Positions 14,816-23,171 of a stretch of DNA of 54,240 bases are shown one piece after another (position 1 is the first letter of the stretch; every line of letters begins with the position of its first letter). This DNA comes from an uncultured Verrucomicrobiota bacterium (lineage in GTDB: Bacteria; Verrucomicrobiota; Kiritimatiellia; RFP12; UBA3636), in the NCBI GenBank assembly GCA_946624575.1, contig CAMOSH010000004.1:1-54240 (forward strand). The letters run 5' to 3'. Under the pieces are notes generated by a model that saw only the letters and a program-made list of their open reading frames with translations, did no database searches and was not told the DNA's origin. Made by a program: the position numbers and the translations under genes.

Positions 14816-17335
14816 ATGCAAACCGAACTGCAACTTCCCGGAGCTTCCGGCGACGGCGACGCCGAACGGATCGCGCACCTCCGCGCAGAACTTGAGCGCC
14901 ACACCTTGCTTTACTACCGCGACGCAAAGCCGGAAATCCCCGATTCGGATTTCGACGCCATGATGGCCGAACTTGCGGCGCTCGAGCGAAAACACCCCGA
15001 ACTGGCCGACCCGAATTCGCCAACGCAGCGCGTAGGCGGCGCACCGACCGAAGGCTTCGAGCCCTTCGAGCATCTGCTGCCAATGCAGTCGCTCGAAAAC
15101 ACCTACGACGAATCCGACCTTGACGCCTTCGACGCCTCGGTGCGCGCGGCGACGGGACTGGAAGCCGTCCCCTACGTTGTGGAACCGAAAATCGACGGCC
15201 TCGCGTTCTGCGCCGTTTACGAACACGGCGCGTTCGCCGCCGCCGCGACGCGCGGCGACGGACTCACGGGAGACAACGTCTCGGCTTGCGTGCGCGGAAT
15301 CCGGGCCCTGCCGCTGCACGTGGCGACGGACGCACCGCGGCTCGAAGTGCGCGGCGAAATCTACCTTCCCAAGAAGACTTTCGCGGACATGGTCGCGGAG
15401 GCAACCGAAAACCCGGGCATCGACAACATTCCGGAAAACCCGCGCAACGCGGCCGCGGGGCTGGTGACGGGCTTCGGATCGGCGGCAGCCGCCGCACCCG
15501 GTTCCGCGAAATTCGAGCAGAAAAAGCTGCAGGCCGAATTCCGCAGACGGCTCGCGGTAGTGCTGTACGGTCTCGGATGGTGCCAGGGCTGGAAGGAGCC
15601 AGACTCGCAAAGCGGGCTCCTTGAGGCGCTCCGCGAGCTGGGATTCCCGTCGCAGCCCGCCTTCTGGCGCTGTTCTGGAATCGCGGAAGTCCGCCGCGCG
15701 ATCGAGGAACTCGGCGCAAGAAGGCACGAGTTTCCGTTCGAAATGGACGGCGCTGTCGTCAAAGTCGACGACCGGTCGCTGCACGCGCAGCTTGGCGCCA
15801 CGGCGAAGGCGCCGCGCTGGGCGCGCGCGTTCAAGTACGCGCCCGAACGAGCCGAAAGCATCGTCGAGGCAATCACTGTGCAGGTGGGGCGCACGGGCGT
15901 GCTCACGCCGGTGGCCGAGCTGCGCGCCGTGCGCCTGGCCGGTACCACGGTGGCGCGCGCGACGCTGCACAACGAGGACGACGTCCGCCGCAAGGACATA
16001 CGCGTCGGCGATCGCGTCTGGGTGGAAAAGGCGGGCGAGATAATCCCGGCGATCGTGGGCGTCCGCAAGGAGCTTCGCACGGGCTCGGAACAGGAGTGGC
16101 ACATGCCGGAAACATGTCCGGCATGCGGCCATCCCGTGTCGCGAACTCCCGGGGAAGTCGCCGTGCGGTGCACCAACCTGCTCTGCCCTGCCCAGCTGGA
16201 GACGCGCATCGTGCACTTTGCCTCGCCTGCCGCGCTGGACCTGGAAGGCGTGGGGCCGGACGTCGCCAAGGCGCTCGTTTCCGACAAGGGCATCCGGCAT
16301 CCGATCGAACTATTTTCGCTCCTGCCGGGCGAATGGCGCGACCTGCGCTTCGACCGCCCGGCGCGCAAGGCCGCGCCCGACGCAGAAAAGGACGCCGCCG
16401 CGCCCGCATCCACGGGAACTTTCGACTTCTACGGCTCCATGCAGTCGGAGGAGGGCGACGAGCGCCCGCGGTTTGGCGAAAAGCGCGCCCAAACCGTACT
16501 TGACGCGCTTGCCAAGGCGCGCTCACTGCCGCTTTCGCGCTGGATTGCCGCGCTTGGCATTCCCGACGTCGGGGAGGCGGTCTCCCGCGACGCCGCCAAG
16601 ATACACCGCGACCTGCGCGACCTGGCGCATTCGGAAATCGTGTCCGCCGCGCTCAGGCTCCACAAACTCCAGGACAAACTGGCCGAACTGTCGCCGAACA
16701 GCCGCGCCAACCGCGCCCTCGGACTTGCAGCGCGCGTGGCCAACGCGGAAGCCTACGAGAAGACTCTGCGCGAGGCAGAGGAACTCGGGGAAAGGCTCGT
16801 GCGCGAAGGCGTGGGTTCTCGGCTGAAATCCGGAGGGGCCGCGCCGTACACCTGCGTGATAAAGCCCGAGGCCGCCAGAGCGCTGCGCGGTTACTTCGAG
16901 TCGGAAGACGGTAAGACCTTCATGCGCGGAATGGAAGCCATGGGCATCAATCCCGTCGGCGGCGCCGCCGCCAAGGGCGCCGCCACCGGTCACGCCGCCG
17001 AATCCGCGCAACCGGACGGCGCGACGGCGGTGGCGGCGTCCGAAGCGCCGCCTTCCGAAGCAAAGGCGAATGATGCCTTCACGGGCAGGACGATCGTCGT
17101 CACGGGCACCTTCCATGATCTCAAGCGCAAGGAACTGGAGCGCATGCTCCTGGAACGCGGCGCAAAGATCGTCGCCTCGGTATCCAAGAACACGGACATG
17201 CTTGTCGTAGGAAAGAACCCCGGCGCGGACAAAACCGCAGCCGCCCGGCGCTTCGGCACTTCGCTGCTGGACGAATCCGCGCTCCGCGCGGCGCTCGGGC
17301 TGCCGCCAGTGGTGGAACAGGGCACGCTTTTCTGA
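14816..17335 (+). CDS. ligA: NAD-dependent DNA ligase LigA
   Basis: 839 residues, against about 670 for typical LigA. Adenylation domain with 'SLENTYDESDL' and the KxDG motif 'VEPKIDGLA' (active Lys near residue 125). OB-fold region 'VGRTGVLTPVAEL', tetracysteine zinc finger (CPACGHP... CTNLLCP), HhH region, and C-terminal BRCT ('GRTIVVTGTFHDLKRKELE'). It seals nicks in replication and repair. Extra length comes from inserts: around residue 520-545 before 'FGEKRAQTVLDALAKA', and about 120 residues between the HhH region and BRCT. The same fragment set is present and ordered, so the gene looks intact. Confidence 0.96.
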   Translation: MQTELQLPGASGDGDAERIAHLRAELERHTLLYYRDAKPEIPDSDFDAMMAELAALERKHPELADPNSPTQRVGGAPTEGFEPFEHLLPMQSLENTYDESDLDAFDASVRAATGLEAVPYVVEPKIDGLAFCAVYEHGAFAAAATRGDGLTGDNVSACVRGIRALPLHVATDAPRLEVRGEIYLPKKTFADMVAEATENPGIDNIPENPRNAAAGLVTGFGSAAAAAPGSAKFEQKKLQAEFRRRLAVVLYGLGWCQGWKEPDSQSGLLEALRELGFPSQPAFWRCSGIAEVRRAIEELGARRHEFPFEMDGAVVKVDDRSLHAQLGATAKAPRWARAFKYAPERAESIVEAITVQVGRTGVLTPVAELRAVRLAGTTVARATLHNEDDVRRKDIRVGDRVWVEKAGEIIPAIVGVRKELRTGSEQEWHMPETCPACGHPVSRTPGEVAVRCTNLLCPAQLETRIVHFASPAALDLEGVGPDVAKALVSDKGIRHPIELFSLLPGEWRDLRFDRPARKAAPDAEKDAAAPASTGTFDFYGSMQSEEGDERPRFGEKRAQTVLDALAKARSLPLSRWIAALGIPDVGEAVSRDAAKIHRDLRDLAHSEIVSAALRLHKLQDKLAELSPNSRANRALGLAARVANAEAYEKTLREAEELGERLVREGVGSRLKSGGAAPYTCVIKPEAARALRGYFESEDGKTFMRGMEAMGINPVGGAAAKGAATGHAAESAQPDGATAVAASEAPPSEAKANDAFTGRTIVVTGTFHDLKRKELERMLLERGAKIVASVSKNTDMLVVGKNPGADKTAAARRFGTSLLDESALRAALGLPPVVEQGTLF

Positions 17336-17372
17336 AACGTCCGCGCCAGCGCCCGAAACCAGGACGGTCCGG

Positions 17373-19721
17373 CTAGCGCAGGACGCGCACTTCGCGGGCG
17401 AGTCGCACTCCGCTCGCCGCCTCCACGCGCGCGGCGACCACCTTGAAAATGGCCTCGACGTCGCTAGCCGTCGCGTCCGGTCCGGTGGCGATCACGTTGC
17501 CGTGCCTTTCCGACACAAACGCGCCGCCGATGCGCGTCCCCTTGCATCCGGCCGCGTCGGAAAGGGCTCCGGCCGGGCGCTCCGGGGCCGGCGGATTGCG
17601 AAATGCGCTCCCGCAGGAGCGAAGTCCGGAGAAATCGAAGCGCCGCCGCCGCGCCTCGTCCATGGCCGCGGCTACCGCGCGAGAGTCTCCGCGAACGAGC
17701 CGCAGCCGCACCGACAGCGCGATGCATCCGGCCAGTCCGGGGCACTCCCGGTATCCGGGCGCGAGTTCGGCGACTCCCAGCCGCAGCACCGCCCCGTCGG
17801 AAAGGCGCAGGACGCGAGCATCCGCGACGACGTCGCAGAACGAGCCGAACCTGGTGCCGGCGTTCATGGCCAGCCAGCCACCGACCGTTCCGGGAATCCC
17901 GGCCAGCGCCTCCAGTCCCGAAAGCCCGAACGCCCGGCAATAATCCAGCAAGTGGACGCCCGGATACGCGGCCCCAACCTCCAGTTCGCAGTCGCCGACG
18001 CGCGAAACGAACGAAAACTCCTCGCCGCGCAGCCGAAACACGGGAACATGGCAACCGGTGGGCGCGACAAACGTATTCGTGCCCGCGCCGACCACGCATG
18101 GCGTCACCCCGGCCGCGCGCGCGGCGGCGACCGCCGCGCGAAGCTCCCCTTCCGATCCGATTTCGGAAAAAAACGGCACGGGGACGCGCGTCCCGTATCC
18201 GGAAATCGCCGGCATGGCGGGCGGCTCCGCAGGCGGAATCACCGCGGCAAGGCGCGGTGCAAGCGAATTGACATCCCCGGCACCGACGACCAGCACCAGA
18301 TCGCCTGGCCGGATCGTCGCGGCCAGATAACGGAAAGCTCCCTCCAGACCGTCCGCCAGAACCGGCGCCGGAACGCCCGCCGCCGCCTGCCGCCGGAATT
18401 CGGCGTACAGGTCCAGTTCCGTGCCACCCGGGACCGGCGCCTCGCTGGCGGCGTACACTGGACACAGCACAAGCGAGTCCAGCCCCGCAAATGCAATCGG
18501 AAAATCGCGCAGGAATGTGCGCGTCCTGCTGTAGCGATGCGGCTGGAAGACCGCAATCACGCGCTCAGGACCAAGACTGCGCGCCGTGGCGACGAGTGCC
18601 GCGATTTCCGACGGATGGTGGGCGTAATCCGACACGACGGTAAATCCCGCCGGCGACCCGATGCGCTCGAAGCGCCGGGCCGGGAGCGACGCGCGCTCGC
18701 GCAGAACCGCGGCCGCGTCCGCCGGAGCGATTCCCAGCGCGGCCGCCGCTGCGATCGCGGCCGCCGCGTTGAGGGCGTTGTGCCGCCCGGGCACGCCAAG
18801 GCGAAGTTCGACGACGGGACGCGCCGCCGCGCCGGAGCTTCCCGGAAGCCGCAGCGTGAAGCTCTGGCCGCCGCAGTTGCCGCGCCAGTCCTCGACCCTC
18901 CAGTCCGCGTTTTCGGAAAAGCCGAACGACGCGCGCGCGCCGCCGCCGGGCGACGAAACCGCCACGTGCGACGCGCGCGGATGATCCGCGCCGTATATCA
19001 CCGGACCGGAAGTGCGCGCAATCGCGCGCCGGAAAACATCCTCGAACTCGTCCACCGACCCGAAGCGATCCACATGGTCGAGATCGAGATTCGTAAGAAC
19101 GAGCGCCGCCGGCCGGTACTTAGCCAACGTGCCGTCCGACTCGTCGGCCTCGGCCACGAGAACCGTCCGGCGCGCCGCGCCGAAGGAGCCGCCCGCAACG
19201 CCGCCGGGAAACGCGGATTCGCCGCCTATGCACCAGGCCGTGGTCTCCGGTCGCAGCGCCTTCAGGATCGCGGCCAGGAAAGTCGAAGTCGTGGTCTTGC
19301 CGTGCGAGCCGCAAACCGCGACCGTGGGAACGCGCTCCGAGAGCGCGGCGAGGACGTCGCCCCTCGCAACGACCGGGATGCCGGCCGCGCGCGCCGCCGC
19401 CAGTTCGGGGGCCGTGTCGGCTACCGCCGGGGTGCGGACCACCAGGTCCGGCGGTCGCGAATCTCCGGTCCGGCAAAGGACGTGACCAGGATCGTGCGGA
19501 CCGCAAAAAGGAATTCCCTCGCGCTCCAGCCAGTCTGCCAGGCCACCGCGCCGTTCGTCGCACCCTGTCACCTTCCAGCCCAGGGAATGCAGAAGCCAGG
19601 CCACGCCCGCCATCCCGACGCCGCAGGCGCCGACGAAGTGCGCGACTCCGGGCCGCGCCGGGAGCCAGACCGCTTCGCCGGCCACTCCCGCAGTTTCTTC
19701 TCTTGTCGTCGTTTCCTGCAT
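17373..19721 (-). CDS. murC/murB: Fused MurC-MurB: UDP-MurNAc-L-alanine ligase / UDP-MurNAc dehydrogenase
   Basis: About 782 residues from ATG 19721 (a GTG at 19769 adds 16 residues). The N-terminal half is MurC: 'HFVGACGVGMAGVAWLL', Walker-type 'VCGSHGKTTTSTFLAAI', 'VAEADESDGTLAKY', 'VVSDYAHHPSEIAALV'. After about residue 490 the frame continues as MurB: FAD-binding 'VVGAGTNTFV', 'LSGLEALAGIPGTVGGWLAMNAG', and 'GSAFRNP' with the expected catalytic Ser. Both enzymes act in cytoplasmic peptidoglycan precursor synthesis, MurB making UDP-MurNAc and MurC adding L-Ala, so the fusion joins consecutive steps. It is convergent with ligA and 51 nt downstream of recD2. Confidence 0.94.
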   Translation of the reverse strand: MQETTTREETAGVAGEAVWLPARPGVAHFVGACGVGMAGVAWLLHSLGWKVTGCDERRGGLADWLEREGIPFCGPHDPGHVLCRTGDSRPPDLVVRTPAVADTAPELAAARAAGIPVVARGDVLAALSERVPTVAVCGSHGKTTTSTFLAAILKALRPETTAWCIGGESAFPGGVAGGSFGAARRTVLVAEADESDGTLAKYRPAALVLTNLDLDHVDRFGSVDEFEDVFRRAIARTSGPVIYGADHPRASHVAVSSPGGGARASFGFSENADWRVEDWRGNCGGQSFTLRLPGSSGAAARPVVELRLGVPGRHNALNAAAAIAAAAALGIAPADAAAVLRERASLPARRFERIGSPAGFTVVSDYAHHPSEIAALVATARSLGPERVIAVFQPHRYSRTRTFLRDFPIAFAGLDSLVLCPVYAASEAPVPGGTELDLYAEFRRQAAAGVPAPVLADGLEGAFRYLAATIRPGDLVLVVGAGDVNSLAPRLAAVIPPAEPPAMPAISGYGTRVPVPFFSEIGSEGELRAAVAAARAAGVTPCVVGAGTNTFVAPTGCHVPVFRLRGEEFSFVSRVGDCELEVGAAYPGVHLLDYCRAFGLSGLEALAGIPGTVGGWLAMNAGTRFGSFCDVVADARVLRLSDGAVLRLGVAELAPGYRECPGLAGCIALSVRLRLVRGDSRAVAAAMDEARRRRFDFSGLRSCGSAFRNPPAPERPAGALSDAAGCKGTRIGGAFVSERHGNVIATGPDATASDVEAIFKVVAARVEAASGVRLAREVRVLR

Positions 19722-19772
19722 CGGGATCTTCTTCTTCGCGCAATTGGCTCGCTTGCCGCCACCGCCCACGGA

Positions 19773-22082
19773 CTACGACGCGGACGGCGCCAATGGCGGC
19801 AGTTTCGGATTCCGCAGGCGCTCCGCCAGCGCGGTGCGGCGCTGCAGTGTGGAATTGTTCTTTATGGCCTCGGCAACCGCCCACGGCGACCCTATCACGC
19901 ACACCAGCTTCCGCCCGCGCGTGATGGCGGTGTAGAGAAGATTGCGCTGGAGCAGCATGTAGTGCTGCTTGGCAATCACGATCACCACGGCCGGGTACTC
20001 GCTGCCCTGCGACTTGTGAATGCTCGTGGCGTACGCGTGCGTCAGCTCTTCCAGCTCCGTAACGGAATAGACGACGGAACGCCCGTCGAAATCAGCCTCA
20101 AGCGAATGGGTCTCCTCGGAAACCGATTTCACGAAGCCGATGTCGCCGTTGAAGACGTCCTTGTCGTAGTTGTTGCGAATCTGCATCACGCGGTCGCCGA
20201 CGCGGTATGCGCGCCCGAACCGCACCAGGGCGGGACCTGTCGGGTTGAGGACGCGCTGGAGCTCGTCGTTGAGATTGTCGGCGCCAAGCAGGTTCTTGCG
20301 CATCGGCGTAAGCACCTGGATGTCCTGAAGCGGCGACAGGTTGCAGCGGCGCGGTATGCGGCGCTCGACCATTTCCAGCACCCGCGAAAGTGTGCGCTGC
20401 GGGTCGTCGCAGGGCACGAAGAAGAAATCCGATGTCTCCGGATCTTCGGCGGGCAGAAACGGCTCGCCCGCATTGACGCGGTGGGCGTTGCGCACGATCT
20501 GCCCTCCGGTTTTCTGGCGGAAAATCGCGTCAAGCCGCGTGAACGGGACCACTCCGGAGTCTATCGCGTCGCGCAGGAAATTGCCCGCGCCCACGGAAGG
20601 GAGCTGGTCGGTGTCGCCGACGAGCACGACCGTGGCCGAGGCGCGCACGGCAGAAAGGAACGCCTGCGCCAGCTCGATGTCGATCATCGAGCACTCGTCC
20701 ACGACGAAGACGTCGGCCTCGACCGGATTTCCGGCGTCGTGCACGAATTTGGCCTCCTGCGGATTCCATTTGAGGAGGCGGTGGATCGTCTTGGCCTCGC
20801 GGCCTGTGGATTCTGACATCCGGCGCGCGGCGCGGCCTGTTGGCGCCACGAGCCTGACGTCCCGCTTCTTCGCGCTCCAGATGTCGCACAGGGCCTTTAT
20901 GATCGTTGTCTTGCCGACGCCTGGGCCGCCGGTGACGATTGAAAACTTGTGCTCCAGCCCCATGCGGACGGCTTCGGACTGCCGCGCGGTCAGGGCGAAC
21001 GGAAGACGCGCGGAGACCCATTCCACGGCCGCCGCCGCCGCAAGCGGCGGATAGTCGGACCGCGTGTCGAGAATTGTCAGTATCCGGCGCGCCACGGCGC
21101 TTTCGGCGCGGTGCAGGCGCCGCAGGTAAAGCCGCCCGCCGTCGTCCACGATCCTGCCGCTTGAGGTTTCTTCGCGAAGCGCGTTTTCCAGCGCGTCCAC
21201 CGGAATGCGAAGCTGTTCGGAGGCGCGAAGAAGCAGTTCCGGCGCCTCCGAGTAGCAGTGCCCCTCTTCGGCCAGCGTCTGGAGAACATGGTAAATTCCG
21301 GCCTTGGCGCGCAGCGGGGAGTCGAACGGCAGCCCGACCTTGCGCGCGATTTCGTCCGCCTTCAGGAACCCGATTCCCCAAATGTCCGCGCAAAGCCGGT
21401 AGGGATTGGCTTTGACCATGGCGACGGTGTTCGATCCGTACTGCCTGTAGATTTTGGCGGAGACTGTCGCGGAAATGCCATGCCCCTGGAGAAACAGCAT
21501 GGCGTCGCGCGTGCCGCGGTTGTTCTCCCAGCCTTTCTTGATTTCGCGCCGGAGCCTTTCCCCAAGTCCGGGAATCTCCAGCAGTCTGCCGGAGTCCCTT
21601 TCCAGGACGTCGATCGTGTTCTCGCCGAACCGCTCGACGATTTTCGACGCGAATTTAGGCCCGACGCCGCGGATGATCCCGCTTGCCAGGTAGCGCTTGA
21701 TTCCCTCGGCGGAAGTGGGCGCGACGCAGATGATTTCGTCCGCCTTGAACTGAACACCGTGCGCGGGGTCGCGGACCCATCGTCCGGTCGCGCGGATGTC
21801 CTCGCCAGCCCAGGCAGTCGGGCAGTGCCCCACGACCGTCGCCACTTCGGCGTCCTTGCGGAAGCCGTCGCCGCCAAGCTTCACCGTGGCGACGAGCCAC
21901 CCTGTCGCGTCGTTGTGGTAAACGATGCCCTTGACGGACCCGGAAATCGTCTCCACGGCGCCGGTGACCTCGTGCTCTGCCTTTTCCTTCCTCGCCGCAG
22001 AGCGTCCGCCGCCATTGGCGGCGGCGCCGGCCCACTTGCGGCGGAACTGGCCGGAGCCGGCGTTTGCGCGCTCCGCGCTCAT
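19773..22082 (-). CDS. recD2: RecD2-type SF1B DNA helicase
   Basis: 769 residues from ATG 22082, which overlaps the upstream stop as ATGA; the longer track start is not used. N-terminal OB-like region ('GSVKGIVYHNDATGWLVATV'), then HhH helices ('IRGVGPKFASKIVERFG'), Walker A 'GGPGVGKTTIIKAL', Walker B 'VFVVDECSMID', motif III 'VLVGDTDQLPSVGAG', and C-terminal UvrD-like motifs 'YATSIHKSQGSEYPAVVIV' and 'LLYTAITRGRKLV'. RecD2 family helicases are 5'-3' and act outside RecBCD in repair and fork stability. No recB or recC was seen. Confidence 0.95.
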   Translation of the reverse strand: MSAERANAGSGQFRRKWAGAAANGGGRSAARKEKAEHEVTGAVETISGSVKGIVYHNDATGWLVATVKLGGDGFRKDAEVATVVGHCPTAWAGEDIRATGRWVRDPAHGVQFKADEIICVAPTSAEGIKRYLASGIIRGVGPKFASKIVERFGENTIDVLERDSGRLLEIPGLGERLRREIKKGWENNRGTRDAMLFLQGHGISATVSAKIYRQYGSNTVAMVKANPYRLCADIWGIGFLKADEIARKVGLPFDSPLRAKAGIYHVLQTLAEEGHCYSEAPELLLRASEQLRIPVDALENALREETSSGRIVDDGGRLYLRRLHRAESAVARRILTILDTRSDYPPLAAAAAVEWVSARLPFALTARQSEAVRMGLEHKFSIVTGGPGVGKTTIIKALCDIWSAKKRDVRLVAPTGRAARRMSESTGREAKTIHRLLKWNPQEAKFVHDAGNPVEADVFVVDECSMIDIELAQAFLSAVRASATVVLVGDTDQLPSVGAGNFLRDAIDSGVVPFTRLDAIFRQKTGGQIVRNAHRVNAGEPFLPAEDPETSDFFFVPCDDPQRTLSRVLEMVERRIPRRCNLSPLQDIQVLTPMRKNLLGADNLNDELQRVLNPTGPALVRFGRAYRVGDRVMQIRNNYDKDVFNGDIGFVKSVSEETHSLEADFDGRSVVYSVTELEELTHAYATSIHKSQGSEYPAVVIVIAKQHYMLLQRNLLYTAITRGRKLVCVIGSPWAVAEAIKNNSTLQRRTALAERLRNPKLPPLAPSAS

Positions 22083-23161
22083 GTTCCGCCGTCTCCCGGA
22101 GTTTCGGCAACTGCCCGCTCGACCGCCGCCGCTACTTCCTGCGGCGAAACGGCCGTCATGCACGCCATGTCCCCGCGCGGACAGACCCGCCTGCGGCATG
22201 GGGCGCGCGCGCAGACCGCCTCCGGAGCGCGCAGCACGCGGTGCCGCGATCCGCAGGGGCCGGTGCGCTTGGCGGACGTCGGCCCGAACGGCGCGACGCA
22301 TGGAGTTCCGACCGCCGCCGCAAGATGCATCGGCCCGGAGTCGTTCGTGACAAGCGCGGCGCAACGGCGCAGCACGGCGGCGGACTGAAGTATCGAGAGC
22401 CGGCCGCACAGATTGACGCACGGGACTGCGGCCGTCGCCGCAATTCGTGCCGCGCCGTCGCGATCGCCCGGTCCGCCGAGCAGCGCAATGCGCCCTTTGA
22501 GCCTGTTCGCCACAAGCGAAATCGCGGCCGCGAAGCTGTCTTCGGGCCAGTTTTTGCTCTTCCAGCGGGAATACGGCGCAAACGCGACCAGAGGCCCGGC
22601 GGACTGTGCGGTCTCCGGTTCCGGAACCAGCCCAAGTTCGGCCGCCACGTCATCCGGGACCGGAGGCAGACGCAACGGGAACGCCGGGACTTCAGGAACC
22701 GCGACTCCAAGAAAACGCGCCGCGTCGAAGCACTCGTCGACGGCATGCCGATTTTTGTCGCGGCGCCCGGCAAGCGCGCCATAGAAGAACCGGGAACCCT
22801 CGCGCGCGAACGACGGCCCCAGCAGCAGCGCGCCGGGAACACGCCGCGCCGCGCGCGCCACGACGGCGCTTTTGAGCAGTCCCTGAAAATCAACGACCAG
22901 GTCGTACTGTCCCGCTTCGCGGCGCAGCCGCCGCAACGCCCTGAACCACGCCAGCGGTGACGACGGTCGCGGAATCTCGATTACACGGTCAACGCACGAA
23001 AACGCCGACACCAGATCCGCGCAGGCAGGTTGCACCGCCCAATCGACGGTCATTCCGCCGGCGCGCGCCAGTTCGCTGACCGCAGGCAGCGCATGAAGCA
23101 CGTCGCCAAGCGAACTGAGCTTGACGACAAGCATGCGCCCGCCCGCGGGAAGTCCCGCCAT
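22079..23161 (-). CDS. GT9 ADP-heptose:LPS heptosyltransferase-like
   Basis: 360 residues from ATG 23161 (the 65 residues before it in the track have no similarity and would overlap the upstream gene). 'MLVVKLSSLGDVLHALPAV' is the GT9 N-terminus, 'FAPYSRWKSKNWPEDSF' the nucleotide-binding strand, and 'ALVTNDSGPMHLAAAVGTPC' the GT9 C-terminal motif. The family transfers heptose to the LPS inner core at the cytoplasmic face. The C-terminal Cys-rich piece 'CARAPCRRRVCPRG' is common in this family. It is coupled to recD2 (ATGA) and starts 10 nt after the foldase gene. Confidence 0.9.
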   Translation of the reverse strand: MAGLPAGGRMLVVKLSSLGDVLHALPAVSELARAGGMTVDWAVQPACADLVSAFSCVDRVIEIPRPSSPLAWFRALRRLRREAGQYDLVVDFQGLLKSAVVARAARRVPGALLLGPSFAREGSRFFYGALAGRRDKNRHAVDECFDAARFLGVAVPEVPAFPLRLPPVPDDVAAELGLVPEPETAQSAGPLVAFAPYSRWKSKNWPEDSFAAAISLVANRLKGRIALLGGPGDRDGAARIAATAAVPCVNLCGRLSILQSAAVLRRCAALVTNDSGPMHLAAAVGTPCVAPFGPTSAKRTGPCGSRHRVLRAPEAVCARAPCRRRVCPRGDMACMTAVSPQEVAAAVERAVAETPGDGGT

Positions 23162-23171
23162 CTTTGATGTC

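Noticed and set aside
17502-20816. 1104-residue plus-strand ORF
   Set aside because: Antisense shadow of murC-murB and recD2; no domain signatures and amino-acid composition dominated by Arg.
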